A stretch of 64,000 nt of DNA from Myxococcus stipitatus (GTDB lineage: Bacteria; Myxococcota; Myxococcia; Myxococcales; Myxococcaceae). Every line of letters begins with the position of its first letter. Position 1 is the first letter of the stretch. The translations under genes and the position numbers were made by a program. The notes beneath the pieces were generated by a model, which did no database searches, was not told where the DNA came from, and saw only the letters and a program-made list of their open reading frames with translations. Of this stretch, positions 16,762-25,551 are shown piece by piece. The DNA is taken from assembly GCF_021412625.1 (NCBI RefSeq), contig NZ_JAKCFI010000003.1, forward strand, positions 992,001-1,056,000, read 5' to 3'.

Positions 16762-17451
16762 TCACGTCGCGAGTCCCCACACGTCGAGCGCGATGGCCGG
16801 TGACGGACGGTAATCGTACAACCGGGGCATCGGGATGGGGCCGCCGGGCGGACCGGCGATGTCCGCGAACACCAGCCCGCGCCCATCCGGCGCCGTCACG
16901 CGGAGGATGTAGTCCCACTCGAAGTCGTCATTGAAGATGAGGAAGAACCAGCCGTTCGAGCAGAGGTACGGCATGTCCACGCGGGGCGCGTCCTCCACGG
17001 CCCGCCGCTGCGCGTCCGGGATGGTGACGTCGCCGCGCTCCAGCGCCTCCAGCACCGCCAGCACTTCTTCCTCGGTCAGCCGCTGCTCGCTCGCCTGCTC
17101 CTGGAACTCCAACCGGTTCCCGAACGGGTCCTCCGCGTGGAATCGCCGCACCCCTGGCACCTCGTCGGACCAGCGCGGCACGTGGCCCAGGGCGTCCAAC
17201 CGCATGCCGAGCGCGTCGAGCGTCGTCACCCTGAAACCCGGGTGCGCCTTCTTCGCGGGATGGAAGGGCTCCTCCACGCCCAGGTGGAGCCCTCGGCCGT
17301 CTGGCAGCTCGAACCAGACACCGCCGCGTTTCGCGAGTTCTGGTGGTTTGGGAATCTCCCTCAGTCCGAGCAGCTCGCCGTAGAAGGCGCGGGCGCGGGC
17401 TTCCTGGTCGCGAGGCATCGCGAGCTGGATGTGATCAATCCCTCGAATCAT
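16762..17451 (-). CDS. VOC (glyoxalase-fold) protein with extra C-terminal domain
   Basis: Predicted 229 residues. Residues 1-120 are a complete VOC module: IDHIQLAMPRDQEARARAFY, LGLREIPKPPEL, GVWFELPDGRGLHLGVEEPF and EDPFGNRLEFQEQ, with the His and Glu metal positions present. Residues about 122-229 form a second domain: a helix LTEEEVLAVLEALERGD, then GWFFLIFNDDFEWDYILRV and APDGR. This resembles my recollection of the small DUF7693 family (a Trp-x3-Asn-Asp-x3-Asp-Tyr pattern). Fusion of the two is unusual. Substrate is unknown, and the family includes lyases, dioxygenases and resistance proteins. Confidence 0.82.
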   Translation of the reverse strand: MIRGIDHIQLAMPRDQEARARAFYGELLGLREIPKPPELAKRGGVWFELPDGRGLHLGVEEPFHPAKKAHPGFRVTTLDALGMRLDALGHVPRWSDEVPGVRRFHAEDPFGNRLEFQEQASEQRLTEEEVLAVLEALERGDVTIPDAQRRAVEDAPRVDMPYLCSNGWFFLIFNDDFEWDYILRVTAPDGRGLVFADIAGPPGGPIPMPRLYDYRPSPAIALDVWGLAT

Positions 17452-17692
17452 GGCTCACGCTCCCCCGGTTCTCGCGCGAGAGTCTGCCTGGACTTCAGGT
17501 GTGGCCGGAAGCCCTCGGGCCCCGCGAGAGTGTGGCCGTGCGTCCGCGCGAGCCGACGCGGTGGGCCAGGGTTTCGAGGGGTTCCGCCCCTATTGACGAT
17601 TGGCAGGCGACTTGAAAAGGAGGGTCGTGGCGGCGCAGTCTGGCCGCGCTGTCCGACCTCCTCGTCGGACCCCTTCCTTTCAAGGACGCGCG

Positions 17693-18580
17693 ATGCTTCC
17701 CGTCATCCTCGCCCTGCTGCTGTCGCAGGCCCCCGCCGCGAATCCGCGCCAGCAGGGTGTTCCCATCGGCAAGGGCAAGACGCTGCCCACCGTGAAGCTG
17801 ACCGCGCCCTCCGGCGGGTGGACGGTGGACCGCATGCTGCTCATCGAGGGCAGCGTCAGCGACACCACCATCGACCCCATCGTCCTCTCGCTCAACGGCG
17901 ACCGCTACCTGATGCGCACCTTCAACGGGCGCTTCAGCCGCAAGTTCCCCGCGGCCAGCGGGAAGAACGTCGTCACGGTGATGGCCACGAACCAGGCGGG
18001 CACCGCGCGCGCGCAGGCCACCAGCTACGCGCAGATTCCGCCCGTGCCCTTCAAGGTCATCCTCACCAGCGACACCGACGGCGTGTACACCGACCTGCAC
18101 GTCTACGAGCCCACCGACAAGAGCGAGGAGGGCGACCAGCTCAAGGTGCAGGACATGGCCCACGTCTACTGGGCCGACACGTCCAGCCCCACCGGCGGCA
18201 CCTTCTTCCTCAACTCGCAGGGCGGTGACTTCGACCAGCCCGCGTACGGCCCGTACCTCTACATCCACCGCGCGCCGCCCAAGGGCGTGTACCTGGTCGC
18301 CACCAACTACTGGCCCAGCGGCGACAAGGCCCACACCGTGGCCACGCTCAACCTCGCGCTGTTCGAGGGCACGCCCCACGAGGTGCGCCGCATGGTGCGC
18401 ATCCCGCTGGCCACGCCCGGCACCACGCGGGTGCTCGCGTGGGTGAACGTGCTCGGCGACGGCCAGGCGGAGGTGTACGTCCCGTCGCAGGACCCCAAGC
18501 CCAAGGCCGCCGGCTGGCCCACCAACCTGGACGCCGCCCTCAAGGAGCTCCAGTCGAGCGGCGCCGAGGGCGAGTACTGA
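17693..18580 (+). CDS. YfaP-like secreted DUF2135 protein
   Basis: Predicted 295 residues from the ATG at 17693. The signal peptide MLPVILALLLSQAPA directs export. Residues about 40-115 form an immunoglobulin-like beta domain (VKLTAPSGGWTVDRMLLIEG). Residues about 120-240 carry the DUF2135 pattern: DGVYTDLHVYEP, a Gly-Gly turn, FDQPAYGPYLYIHRAPPKG and YLVATNYWPSGD. First gene of a tightly packed operon whose members match the Escherichia coli yfa families YfaP, YfaT, YfaA, YfaS and YfaQ. The next gene starts 28 bases downstream. Role unknown, and a structural or binding role beside the macroglobulin is inferred. Confidence 0.88.
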   Translation: MLPVILALLLSQAPAANPRQQGVPIGKGKTLPTVKLTAPSGGWTVDRMLLIEGSVSDTTIDPIVLSLNGDRYLMRTFNGRFSRKFPAASGKNVVTVMATNQAGTARAQATSYAQIPPVPFKVILTSDTDGVYTDLHVYEPTDKSEEGDQLKVQDMAHVYWADTSSPTGGTFFLNSQGGDFDQPAYGPYLYIHRAPPKGVYLVATNYWPSGDKAHTVATLNLALFEGTPHEVRRMVRIPLATPGTTRVLAWVNVLGDGQAEVYVPSQDPKPKAAGWPTNLDAALKELQSSGAEGEY

Positions 18581-18608
18581 CGCGCGCCTCCCCGCCGCGC
18601 ACCGGTCC

Positions 18609-19202
18609 ATGTCCATGCTCGCCCTGTCCCTGCTGCTCGTGCTGGAAGCCACCGCGCCCGCCGCGCCCGCGCCCGAGTCGCGCGACGTGCTCCTGCGGCG
18701 GCAGGTGGCGCAACTGGCGCTCGCGCAGGTGAGGAAGCCGGACGCGGCGTGGCACCCGGACCAGCGCGACTGCGCGGGGCTCATCCGCTACGTGTTCCGC
18801 GTGGCGTACAAGCGCGTCGCGCCGGAGCGGCTCTCCACGCCGCTGTGGACGAACGCGCGCGGCGAGCCCACGGACTTCGCGGACGCGGAGACGCTGCTGC
18901 ACCACAGCCTGGTGTCGCTCGGGCGCGACGAGGCCGCGCGCGACGCGGTGCGCACCGGCGACGTGCTCGCCTTCCGCCAGGAGCAGGACGCGGGCCCCAT
19001 CTTCCACCTCATGCTGGTGGTGCGCCCGGAGGACCGGGCCCACGCGCCAGCGAGAGTCGTCTACCACCCGGGGGAGAAGGGCGCCGCGGTGCGCACCGGA
19101 CTCCTCCTCAACCTCGCCGACGAGGCGCCACACGAGTGGCGTCCGGTGCCGTCCAACACGGCCTTCCTCGGCTTCTTCCGCTTCAAGGAGTGGATGCCAT
19201 GA
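18609..19202 (+). CDS. YfaT-like DUF1175 protein, possible NlpC/P60-like Cys peptidase fold
   Basis: Predicted 197 residues with a short N-terminal signal (MSMLALSLLLVLEATAPA). The DUF1175 core is visible: WHPDQRDCAGLIRYVFR with Cys55, TGDVLAFRQ, and IFHLMLVV with His133. A Cys in D-C-x-G followed some 75 residues later by a His in a hydrophobic strand is the layout of NlpC/P60 peptidoglycan amidases. I therefore infer a related fold, although activity is unproven. It ends in ATGA shared with the next gene, showing translational coupling. Periplasmic location is likely. Confidence 0.85.
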   Translation: MSMLALSLLLVLEATAPAAPAPESRDVLLRRQVAQLALAQVRKPDAAWHPDQRDCAGLIRYVFRVAYKRVAPERLSTPLWTNARGEPTDFADAETLLHHSLVSLGRDEAARDAVRTGDVLAFRQEQDAGPIFHLMLVVRPEDRAHAPARVVYHPGEKGAAVRTGLLLNLADEAPHEWRPVPSNTAFLGFFRFKEWMP

Positions 19203-20833
19203 CCTCACCGTCGAGCCCGTCCCCGGGCACGCCGCCTCCCGCGGCGCCGCCGCCCCGCAAGGGACCTCCCAAGGCCCTCTTCATCGGCCTGGGCGCCGTG
19301 GTGGTGGGCGCCCTGGTCGCGGGCGGCTTCTTCCTGGGCAAGCGCTCCGCGTCGACCGTGGGCGACAGCGGCCCCACCGGTCCGCTCATGTCCGGCTCGC
19401 GCTCCGGCCCCGCGGAGGCGGGCGCGACGGTGGAGGGCCTGCCCACGCCGACCGAGTCGGAGATGGAGGTGCCGGGCAGCAGCGCGCCGCCGGCCTTCTG
19501 GGTGGACGTGCTGCGTCCGCGCAAGGTGCGCGGCGCGCTGGCCAGCAACGCGTGGCTGAAGGCGCAGCTCGACCAGCCGCTGGGCAAGGGCTTCGTGGGC
19601 GGCTGGTCCGCCTTCCTCGGCTCCACGGGCGAGGACCTCAAGGGCAACTTCAAGGGCGCGGTGCTGGACCTGATGGCGGGCCAGGTGCTCGACACGCCGT
19701 TCCGCGTGGTGTGGTTCGCGGGTGACGCGCGCGCGAGCACGCCCGCCGTCATCGTCCCCGCGCCCTCCAGCGCGGCCACGTCCGCGTACGACGCGCTGGA
19801 CGCGGTGGCCAGCCGCAGCACGCTGAAGGCCAAGAGCTGCCCCGCCGCGGGCGTGGCCGGCGCGACGGCGCCCGCCGACGGCTTCGTGCTCAAGCGCTGG
19901 CTGGTGGCGGAGCAGACGCTGTGGGCGGGGAAGGTGGCGGACCGGCTGGTGCTGGCGCGCCACCCGCTCGCGGTGCTCCAGGGCCTGTGCACGGAGCTGG
20001 CGGAGCTGAAGCCCCGGAGCGACACGGTGGACCTGGAGCTGACCTTCCAGCCCGACGCCAACGGCCGCGAGGCGCAGCTGTTCGCCTACGTCCTGGGCCT
20101 CCAGCCCGGCACGCGCCTCCAGTTCGGCGTCGAGGGCGACAGGCTGGTGGGGCGGGGCATCGCCGGGGAGCTGCTGGACGGCGTGACGCGGCTGGACACC
20201 GCGCCGTTGTCCGACCAGCTGCTCAAGCTGGTGCCGGAGGACACGCCGGTGGTGCTGGCGCTCCAGCTGAAGCTGCCGCAGACGCTGTCGACGGAGACCT
20301 TGAAGGCGTACTGGCAGCCGGGTGGGGCGAAGGAGGGCGCGCGCACGCGGCAGATCGCCGTGGTGTGGACGCCGCGCGGGGACCCGGCGCTGGCGCCGGA
20401 GCTGGCCATCCTGTGGAGCCGGGTGGAGGACGCGCCGGCGCTCAAGGAGCTGTTCTCCGGGGGCCACACCACGCTGACGCAGGCGGAGGCGTGCGACCAC
20501 GTGGTGCTGGCGTCGAGCGTGGCGGAGCTGGAGCGGATGCGCGGGGCGTGCGCGGGCAAGGTGCCCAACCTGCTCAACGCGGCGGGGCCGGTGGTGGCCG
20601 GCTGGCGCGCGCCGGGCAGCGTGACGTTCGGGGTGAACACGGGACGGCTGCTCAGCGGCCTCACCATGGACGGCTTCCTGTCCGAGTCCCAAGTGGGGCG
20701 CAACACGCCGATGCCGAAGGCGGCGCCCCCTGAAATCGAAGCGGCGCGGCGCGAGCTGGAGTCGCTGCCGTACCTGGGCCTGCGCGGCACCGTGCAGGGC
20801 GAATCGCTGGTTCCTGGAGGTTTCGGGTCATGA
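19199..20833 (+). CDS. YfaA-like DUF2138 membrane-anchored protein
   Basis: Predicted 544 residues. A Pro-rich cytoplasmic start is followed by one membrane span (residues about 24-46, ALFIGLGAVVVGALVAGGFF), then a large periplasmic domain. Conserved-looking segments are FWVDVLRPRKV, LDQPLGKGFVGGWSAFLGS, LKGNFKGAVLDLMAGQ and FRVVWFAGDAR. I assign DUF2138 from these and from the operon context, since DUF2138 proteins sit beside YfaS/YfaT in Escherichia coli. Both ends overlap neighbouring genes by four bases (ATGA). It could anchor the secreted partners to the inner membrane. That role is inferred. Confidence 0.82.
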   Translation: MTSPSSPSPGTPPPAAPPPRKGPPKALFIGLGAVVVGALVAGGFFLGKRSASTVGDSGPTGPLMSGSRSGPAEAGATVEGLPTPTESEMEVPGSSAPPAFWVDVLRPRKVRGALASNAWLKAQLDQPLGKGFVGGWSAFLGSTGEDLKGNFKGAVLDLMAGQVLDTPFRVVWFAGDARASTPAVIVPAPSSAATSAYDALDAVASRSTLKAKSCPAAGVAGATAPADGFVLKRWLVAEQTLWAGKVADRLVLARHPLAVLQGLCTELAELKPRSDTVDLELTFQPDANGREAQLFAYVLGLQPGTRLQFGVEGDRLVGRGIAGELLDGVTRLDTAPLSDQLLKLVPEDTPVVLALQLKLPQTLSTETLKAYWQPGGAKEGARTRQIAVVWTPRGDPALAPELAILWSRVEDAPALKELFSGGHTTLTQAEACDHVVLASSVAELERMRGACAGKVPNLLNAAGPVVAGWRAPGSVTFGVNTGRLLSGLTMDGFLSESQVGRNTPMPKAAPPEIEAARRELESLPYLGLRGTVQGESLVPGGFGS

Positions 20834-23800
20834 GGACGGTGGGACGACTCGCGGTACTGACGGCGCTGATGGTGTCCGGCGTGGCCCTGGCCAAGCCGCT
20901 CTACATCACCGTGCCGCGCGCGTACGGCACGCAGGAGCCGGTGGCGGTGGACGTGGCCTTCGAGGACAAGGGGCCCGTGGAGCTGCGCGTCCTCAAGCCG
21001 GATGACGTGGACGCCTTCATCCGCGCGCAGGGCGACCTGCGGCGCGCGTACGAGACGCCGCCGACGATGAACAACCCCGGCCGGGCGCTCAGCCGCGGCC
21101 TCAACGCGGCGCGCTCGCCGGGCGGCTGGCTGCTGCACGCGCTCAACCCGGGCTTCCGCGACGCGGTGGGCGACGTGCTGCCGGAGGCGCCGGACGTGCC
21201 GGGCTCGCGCGAGCCGCTGGCCAAGATGTCCGAGGGGCCGAAGAAGCTGGTGGGCGTGCCCAAGGGCTTCACCGTGGCGCGCAGCCAGTGGCTCAACCTG
21301 GACCTGGGCGGCGCCGAGCGCGACTTCAACGTCCCCGGCTTCGACACCAGCGGGGGCTATGGCTTCCAGGAGCGTCGCGTGGTGCTGGCGCCGCTGCCCG
21401 CGGGCACCTACGTGCTCCAGCTGGTGCAGGGCCTGGTCGAAGGCCAGGTGGTGCTCGTCGTCAGTGACCTGACGGTGCAGCTGAAGCAGACGGACGGTTC
21501 GGTGCTGGTGCGCGTGGCGGGCCGGGACCAGAAGCCGGCGGTGGGCGCGAAGGTGCAGGTGTACCTGCCCAAGGGCAAGGGCCCGGCGGGCACGACGGAC
21601 GCGAAGGGCGAGGCGCGGCTGGAGGTGACCGAGCCGCGCGTCATCGCCACCGCGACGGTGGGCGGCGACACGGCCATCGTCGACACGGATTTCTACTCCA
21701 CGCTGGCGGTGGCGCCGGACGTGTTCATCTACAGCGACCGGCCCATCTACAAGCCGGGGCACGAGGTGAAGTTCCGGGGCGTGCTGCGCCAGCCGGACAC
21801 GTTCCTGGCGCGCCTGTTCACGCCCAGGAAGCGCGAGGTGACGGTGAAGCTCGTCTCGCAGGAGGGCCGCCCCCTCACCACGCGCGTGGCGGTGGACGAG
21901 TTCGGCGCCTTCCACGGTTCGCTGAAGATTCCGGACGACCTGGGCACGGGCGTGCTGCGCGTGGAGGCGGACGTGGACGGCCAGCCCCACCAGGGCGAGG
22001 CGCGCGTGCAGGACTACGTGAAGCCGACGTTCTACCTGGAGGCGGAGCCGGAGTCGGAGACGGTGGTGCCGGGCCAGTCGCTGCGCGTGAAGGTGCGCGC
22101 GCGCCGCTACGCGGGCGGCGTGCCGGCCGGCGCGAAGTACGAGGTGTTCCTCTACCGCAGCCTGCTGGACGCGCCCGCCTGGGTGGATGACGCGGGCAAG
22201 GGCGGGCAGGGCAGCGACGTGACGTACGGCACGCCCTCCACCAGCGAGGGCAAGCTGAGCGTGCCGGAGCGGCTCTACTCCTCCGTGGAGGCGCGCGGCG
22301 TGAGCGAGGACCCGTGGTCCAGCGCGTCCGCGTTCGACGCGAACGGCGAGGCGCAGATCGAAGTCGCCGTGCCGGAGCTGAAGGCGGGGGAGGAGCGGCT
22401 GCCGTACCGCTACTCGCTCACCGTGCGCGCGCGGGACGACCAGGAGACGTTCGCCAACTCCAGCACGTCGTTCTTCCTGTCGAAGGTGGAGGTGCTGGGC
22501 CTGGCGCGCTACTCGGACGCGGTGGTGTCCAAGGGGGGCGAGGCGACGCTGTCGGTGCGCGCCACCACGCTGTCGGGCAAGCCGTATGGCGTCACGCAGG
22601 GCGAGGTGGAGTTCGTGCTGCGCAAGGCGGACGGCGCGGAGAAGAGCCTGGGCAAGCGCTCGTTCACCACGTCCGCGGACGGCGTGCACCGCGAGAAGGC
22701 GCCCACGTCGGACGTGGGCGCGGTGCTGGCGCGGGTGGTGGTGAAGGACAAGAAGGGCGAGGCGTGGCGGGGCGAGGAGTCGCTGCTGGTCATCGGCGCG
22801 GAGGACGAGCCGGTGGCGCGGGTGCCCAACCTGACGCTGGCGTCGCTGTCCGGGACGCTGGAGCCGGGGGACACGGCGCGGCTGGTGGCGCTGATGCCGG
22901 ACAGCTGGGGCCAGGGTGGCCGCGACGCGGGCCCGGTGTGGGTGACGCTGACGGGCGCGACGCTCTACGACACGCAGGTGGTGGAGCTGAAGGGCCGCAC
23001 GCTGGTGCACTCGTTCAACGTGGAGAAGCGCTTCGGCGGCGCGGTGTACGCGTCCGTGGCGTACCCCACGGCGACGGGCCGCTGGGAGGAGCGCACGGTG
23101 GCGTTCCGGGTGATTCCGCGCGAGCGCACGCTCACCGTGGAGGTGCAGGCCCGCCGCGCGGAGGCCACGCCGCTGACGGAGCAGACGCTGGATGTCCGCG
23201 TCACGGATTCGGACGGCAAGGGCGTGTCCGCGCAGCTGTCCGTGGGCGTGGTGGACAAGGCCGTCTACGCCATCCAGGGCGAGTTCCGTCCCAAGGTGCT
23301 CGACTTCTTCTATCCGCCGGCGCGCAACAACGTGTCCAACTTCTACTCGGCGGAGTTCCAGGGCTACGGCTACGGCGAGGCGCTGGCACGGAAGATGGCG
23401 GGGCTGCCGGACCACGCCTTCGCGTCCATCAAGCCGCCCACGCGGCAGGCGAAGGATTTGGAGAAGGACACGGCGCACTGGGACCCGACGGTGGTGACGG
23501 ACCGCGACGGGCGCGCGACGGTGCGCTTCACCCTGCCGTCCAACCAGACGCTGTGGGTGGTGACGGCGGTGGCGGCGGACACGTCCGGCCGCTTCGGCGA
23601 GGGCACCTCCGAGTTCGCCACGCGCGGGGGGCTCAACCTCTACGCGTCGCTGCCGCAGTTCCTGCGCGAGGGTGACGAGGCGCTCGCGTCGGTGCGCCTG
23701 TCCGCGGGCGAGAAGTCGCCGGCGAGCCAGGTGCTGGACGTGAAGCTGGCGTCGCTGGGGTCGCTGAAGGCGGACCAGTCGCAGCACAAGGTGGAGCTGG

Positions 23801-25548
23801 CCAAGGGTGGCGAGAAGGTGCTGCCCCTGACGCTGAAGGCCACGGCGACGGGCGACGCGCGGCTGGCGGTGGACGTGACGGGCGGCAAGGACCCGCTCAA
23901 GGACCGCAAGCTGTTCCAGGTGGAGCCGGCCGCGGTGGAGGACGTGGTGAAGGTGAGCGCGTGGGGTGGCGGCGCGCTGGAGGTGCCGGCGGCGAAGGAG
24001 GCGAAGCTGACGCGCGTGGAGCTGGTGCTCCAGCCGTCCATCGTCGACGCGGCGCTGTCCAACGTGCGCGAGCTGCTCACGTACCCGTACGGCTGCCTGG
24101 AGCAGCTGGTCTCCACCACCGTGCCCAACGTGGCGGTGTACCAGGTGCTCCAGCAGGCGGGCGCGCTGGCGAAGCTGGACACGGACACGCAGGCGCTGCT
24201 GGCGGAGGCGCGCAGCCGCTCCGTGCAGGGCACCGCGCGCATCCTCAACCTGTCCGTGAAGGGCGGCGGCTTCACCTGGTTCGGTGGCTACGACACGCCG
24301 AGCCTGCCCTTGACGCTCATCGCGTTGGACGGTCTGGCGTACGCGGCGGAGGCGGGGCTGGTGGACCGCAACGACCCGCGCATCGCGGAGAGCATGCGCT
24401 GGCTGGAGGGCCAGTCGGGCCTGCCGCCCGAGTACGAGGCCACGCGGGCCTACGTGCTGGCGCGGCTGGACGGCGCCAAGCAGGCGGCGCGGGTGCGCGC
24501 GCTGGTGGAGGCCTCCGACAACGCGGACCTGTACTCGCTGGCGCTGACGGTGCTGGCGGCGGAGAAGGCCGGCATCATCAAGGAACCTGCGCTCCAGGCG
24601 CGCGTCAACGGGTTGGTGAAGCGCAGCTCGGAGGGCTTCGCCACGCTGGCCGCCTACAAGCCGGGCCAGGAGATGGAGCTGTCGGAGGCGTTCTTCCGCT
24701 TCCCGCTGCGCCGGGTGGGCATGACGGCCATCGCCGCGCACGCCGCGTCGTTCGGCACGCTGGACGTGACGCGCGCGCGCAAGCGCATCCTGGAGATGCT
24801 GTCGGAGCCGGACCTGTCCACGTTCGACCGGAGCACGGCGCTGCTGCACTCGCTGTGGCTGCTGGAGCGGGACGCGAAGGCGTTCAAGGGCATGGCGCCG
24901 CCGGAGGTGAAGGGCGCGCAGGCGGGCGTGAAGTTCGTGCCGCGCGGCATGGGCCTCGTCGCCACGCTGGCGCCGGGGACGCGCTCGGTGGACGTGGGCG
25001 GCTTCGACGGCGTGGCCACGCTGCGGGCAACGGCGCTCACGCCGCTGCCGGCCGTGCAGGCCCGCGCCGAGGGCATGTCGCTGCAGCGCGCCTACTACGT
25101 GCTGCGCGAGGGCGGGAAGGTGAAGCTCGAGGCTGGCGACACGGTGACGCAGGGCGAGGAGGTCTATGTGGAGCTGACGATGGACGCGCGCGGGAACAAC
25201 GCGGTCCGCTCGGCGTACTACGTGGTGGAGGACGCGGTGCCCGCGGGCTTCGTGCCGCTCCAGGAGGACAAGGCCTTCCGCGGTCCTCCGCACTCGCTGC
25301 CGCTGGTGCCGGAGGCGCTCAAGCGCCGGGTGCTGGACCCGGAGCGCGCGACGTTCTTCTTCGAGGAGCCTGCGTGGTGGAGCGACAGCCCGCGCACGGT
25401 GGGCTACGTGCTGCGCGCGCAGTTCCCCGGCACCTTCTCCGCGCCCCCCGCGCGCATCGAGGACATGTACGCCGCCCGCATCCACGGGCGGACGGCCGCG
25501 GACTCGCTGAAGGTGGTGCCGTCGAAGAAGGGCACGGGAGACCTGTAG
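20830..25548 (+). CDS. Bacterial alpha-2-macroglobulin (YfaS-like) with intact thioester
   Basis: Predicted 1572 residues with a Sec signal (ending GVALAK) and no lipobox, so probably soluble in the periplasm or surface-exposed. Macroglobulin-type beta domains fill the N-terminal half, including FIYSDRPIYKPGHEVKFRG. The central A2M domain HWDPTVVTDRDGRATVRFTL is near residue 879. The thioester site CLEQ lies at Cys1089-Gln1092 in YPYGCLEQLVST, followed by the alpha-alpha barrel complement-like domain (GGGFTWFGGYDTPSLPLTLI). The family traps attacking proteases by bait cleavage and covalent thioester linkage. In Escherichia coli the YfaS paralogue lacks the thioester Cys, so its presence here is notable. 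Overlaps the upstream gene by four bases. Confidence 0.95.
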   Translation: MRTVGRLAVLTALMVSGVALAKPLYITVPRAYGTQEPVAVDVAFEDKGPVELRVLKPDDVDAFIRAQGDLRRAYETPPTMNNPGRALSRGLNAARSPGGWLLHALNPGFRDAVGDVLPEAPDVPGSREPLAKMSEGPKKLVGVPKGFTVARSQWLNLDLGGAERDFNVPGFDTSGGYGFQERRVVLAPLPAGTYVLQLVQGLVEGQVVLVVSDLTVQLKQTDGSVLVRVAGRDQKPAVGAKVQVYLPKGKGPAGTTDAKGEARLEVTEPRVIATATVGGDTAIVDTDFYSTLAVAPDVFIYSDRPIYKPGHEVKFRGVLRQPDTFLARLFTPRKREVTVKLVSQEGRPLTTRVAVDEFGAFHGSLKIPDDLGTGVLRVEADVDGQPHQGEARVQDYVKPTFYLEAEPESETVVPGQSLRVKVRARRYAGGVPAGAKYEVFLYRSLLDAPAWVDDAGKGGQGSDVTYGTPSTSEGKLSVPERLYSSVEARGVSEDPWSSASAFDANGEAQIEVAVPELKAGEERLPYRYSLTVRARDDQETFANSSTSFFLSKVEVLGLARYSDAVVSKGGEATLSVRATTLSGKPYGVTQGEVEFVLRKADGAEKSLGKRSFTTSADGVHREKAPTSDVGAVLARVVVKDKKGEAWRGEESLLVIGAEDEPVARVPNLTLASLSGTLEPGDTARLVALMPDSWGQGGRDAGPVWVTLTGATLYDTQVVELKGRTLVHSFNVEKRFGGAVYASVAYPTATGRWEERTVAFRVIPRERTLTVEVQARRAEATPLTEQTLDVRVTDSDGKGVSAQLSVGVVDKAVYAIQGEFRPKVLDFFYPPARNNVSNFYSAEFQGYGYGEALARKMAGLPDHAFASIKPPTRQAKDLEKDTAHWDPTVVTDRDGRATVRFTLPSNQTLWVVTAVAADTSGRFGEGTSEFATRGGLNLYASLPQFLREGDEALASVRLSAGEKSPASQVLDVKLASLGSLKADQSQHKVELAKGGEKVLPLTLKATATGDARLAVDVTGGKDPLKDRKLFQVEPAAVEDVVKVSAWGGGALEVPAAKEAKLTRVELVLQPSIVDAALSNVRELLTYPYGCLEQLVSTTVPNVAVYQVLQQAGALAKLDTDTQALLAEARSRSVQGTARILNLSVKGGGFTWFGGYDTPSLPLTLIALDGLAYAAEAGLVDRNDPRIAESMRWLEGQSGLPPEYEATRAYVLARLDGAKQAARVRALVEASDNADLYSLALTVLAAEKAGIIKEPALQARVNGLVKRSSEGFATLAAYKPGQEMELSEAFFRFPLRRVGMTAIAAHAASFGTLDVTRARKRILEMLSEPDLSTFDRSTALLHSLWLLERDAKAFKGMAPPEVKGAQAGVKFVPRGMGLVATLAPGTRSVDVGGFDGVATLRATALTPLPAVQARAEGMSLQRAYYVLREGGKVKLEAGDTVTQGEEVYVELTMDARGNNAVRSAYYVVEDAVPAGFVPLQEDKAFRGPPHSLPLVPEALKRRVLDPERATFFFEEPAWWSDSPRTVGYVLRAQFPGTFSAPPARIEDMYAARIHGRTAADSLKVVPSKKGTGDL

Positions 25549-25551
25549 TCG

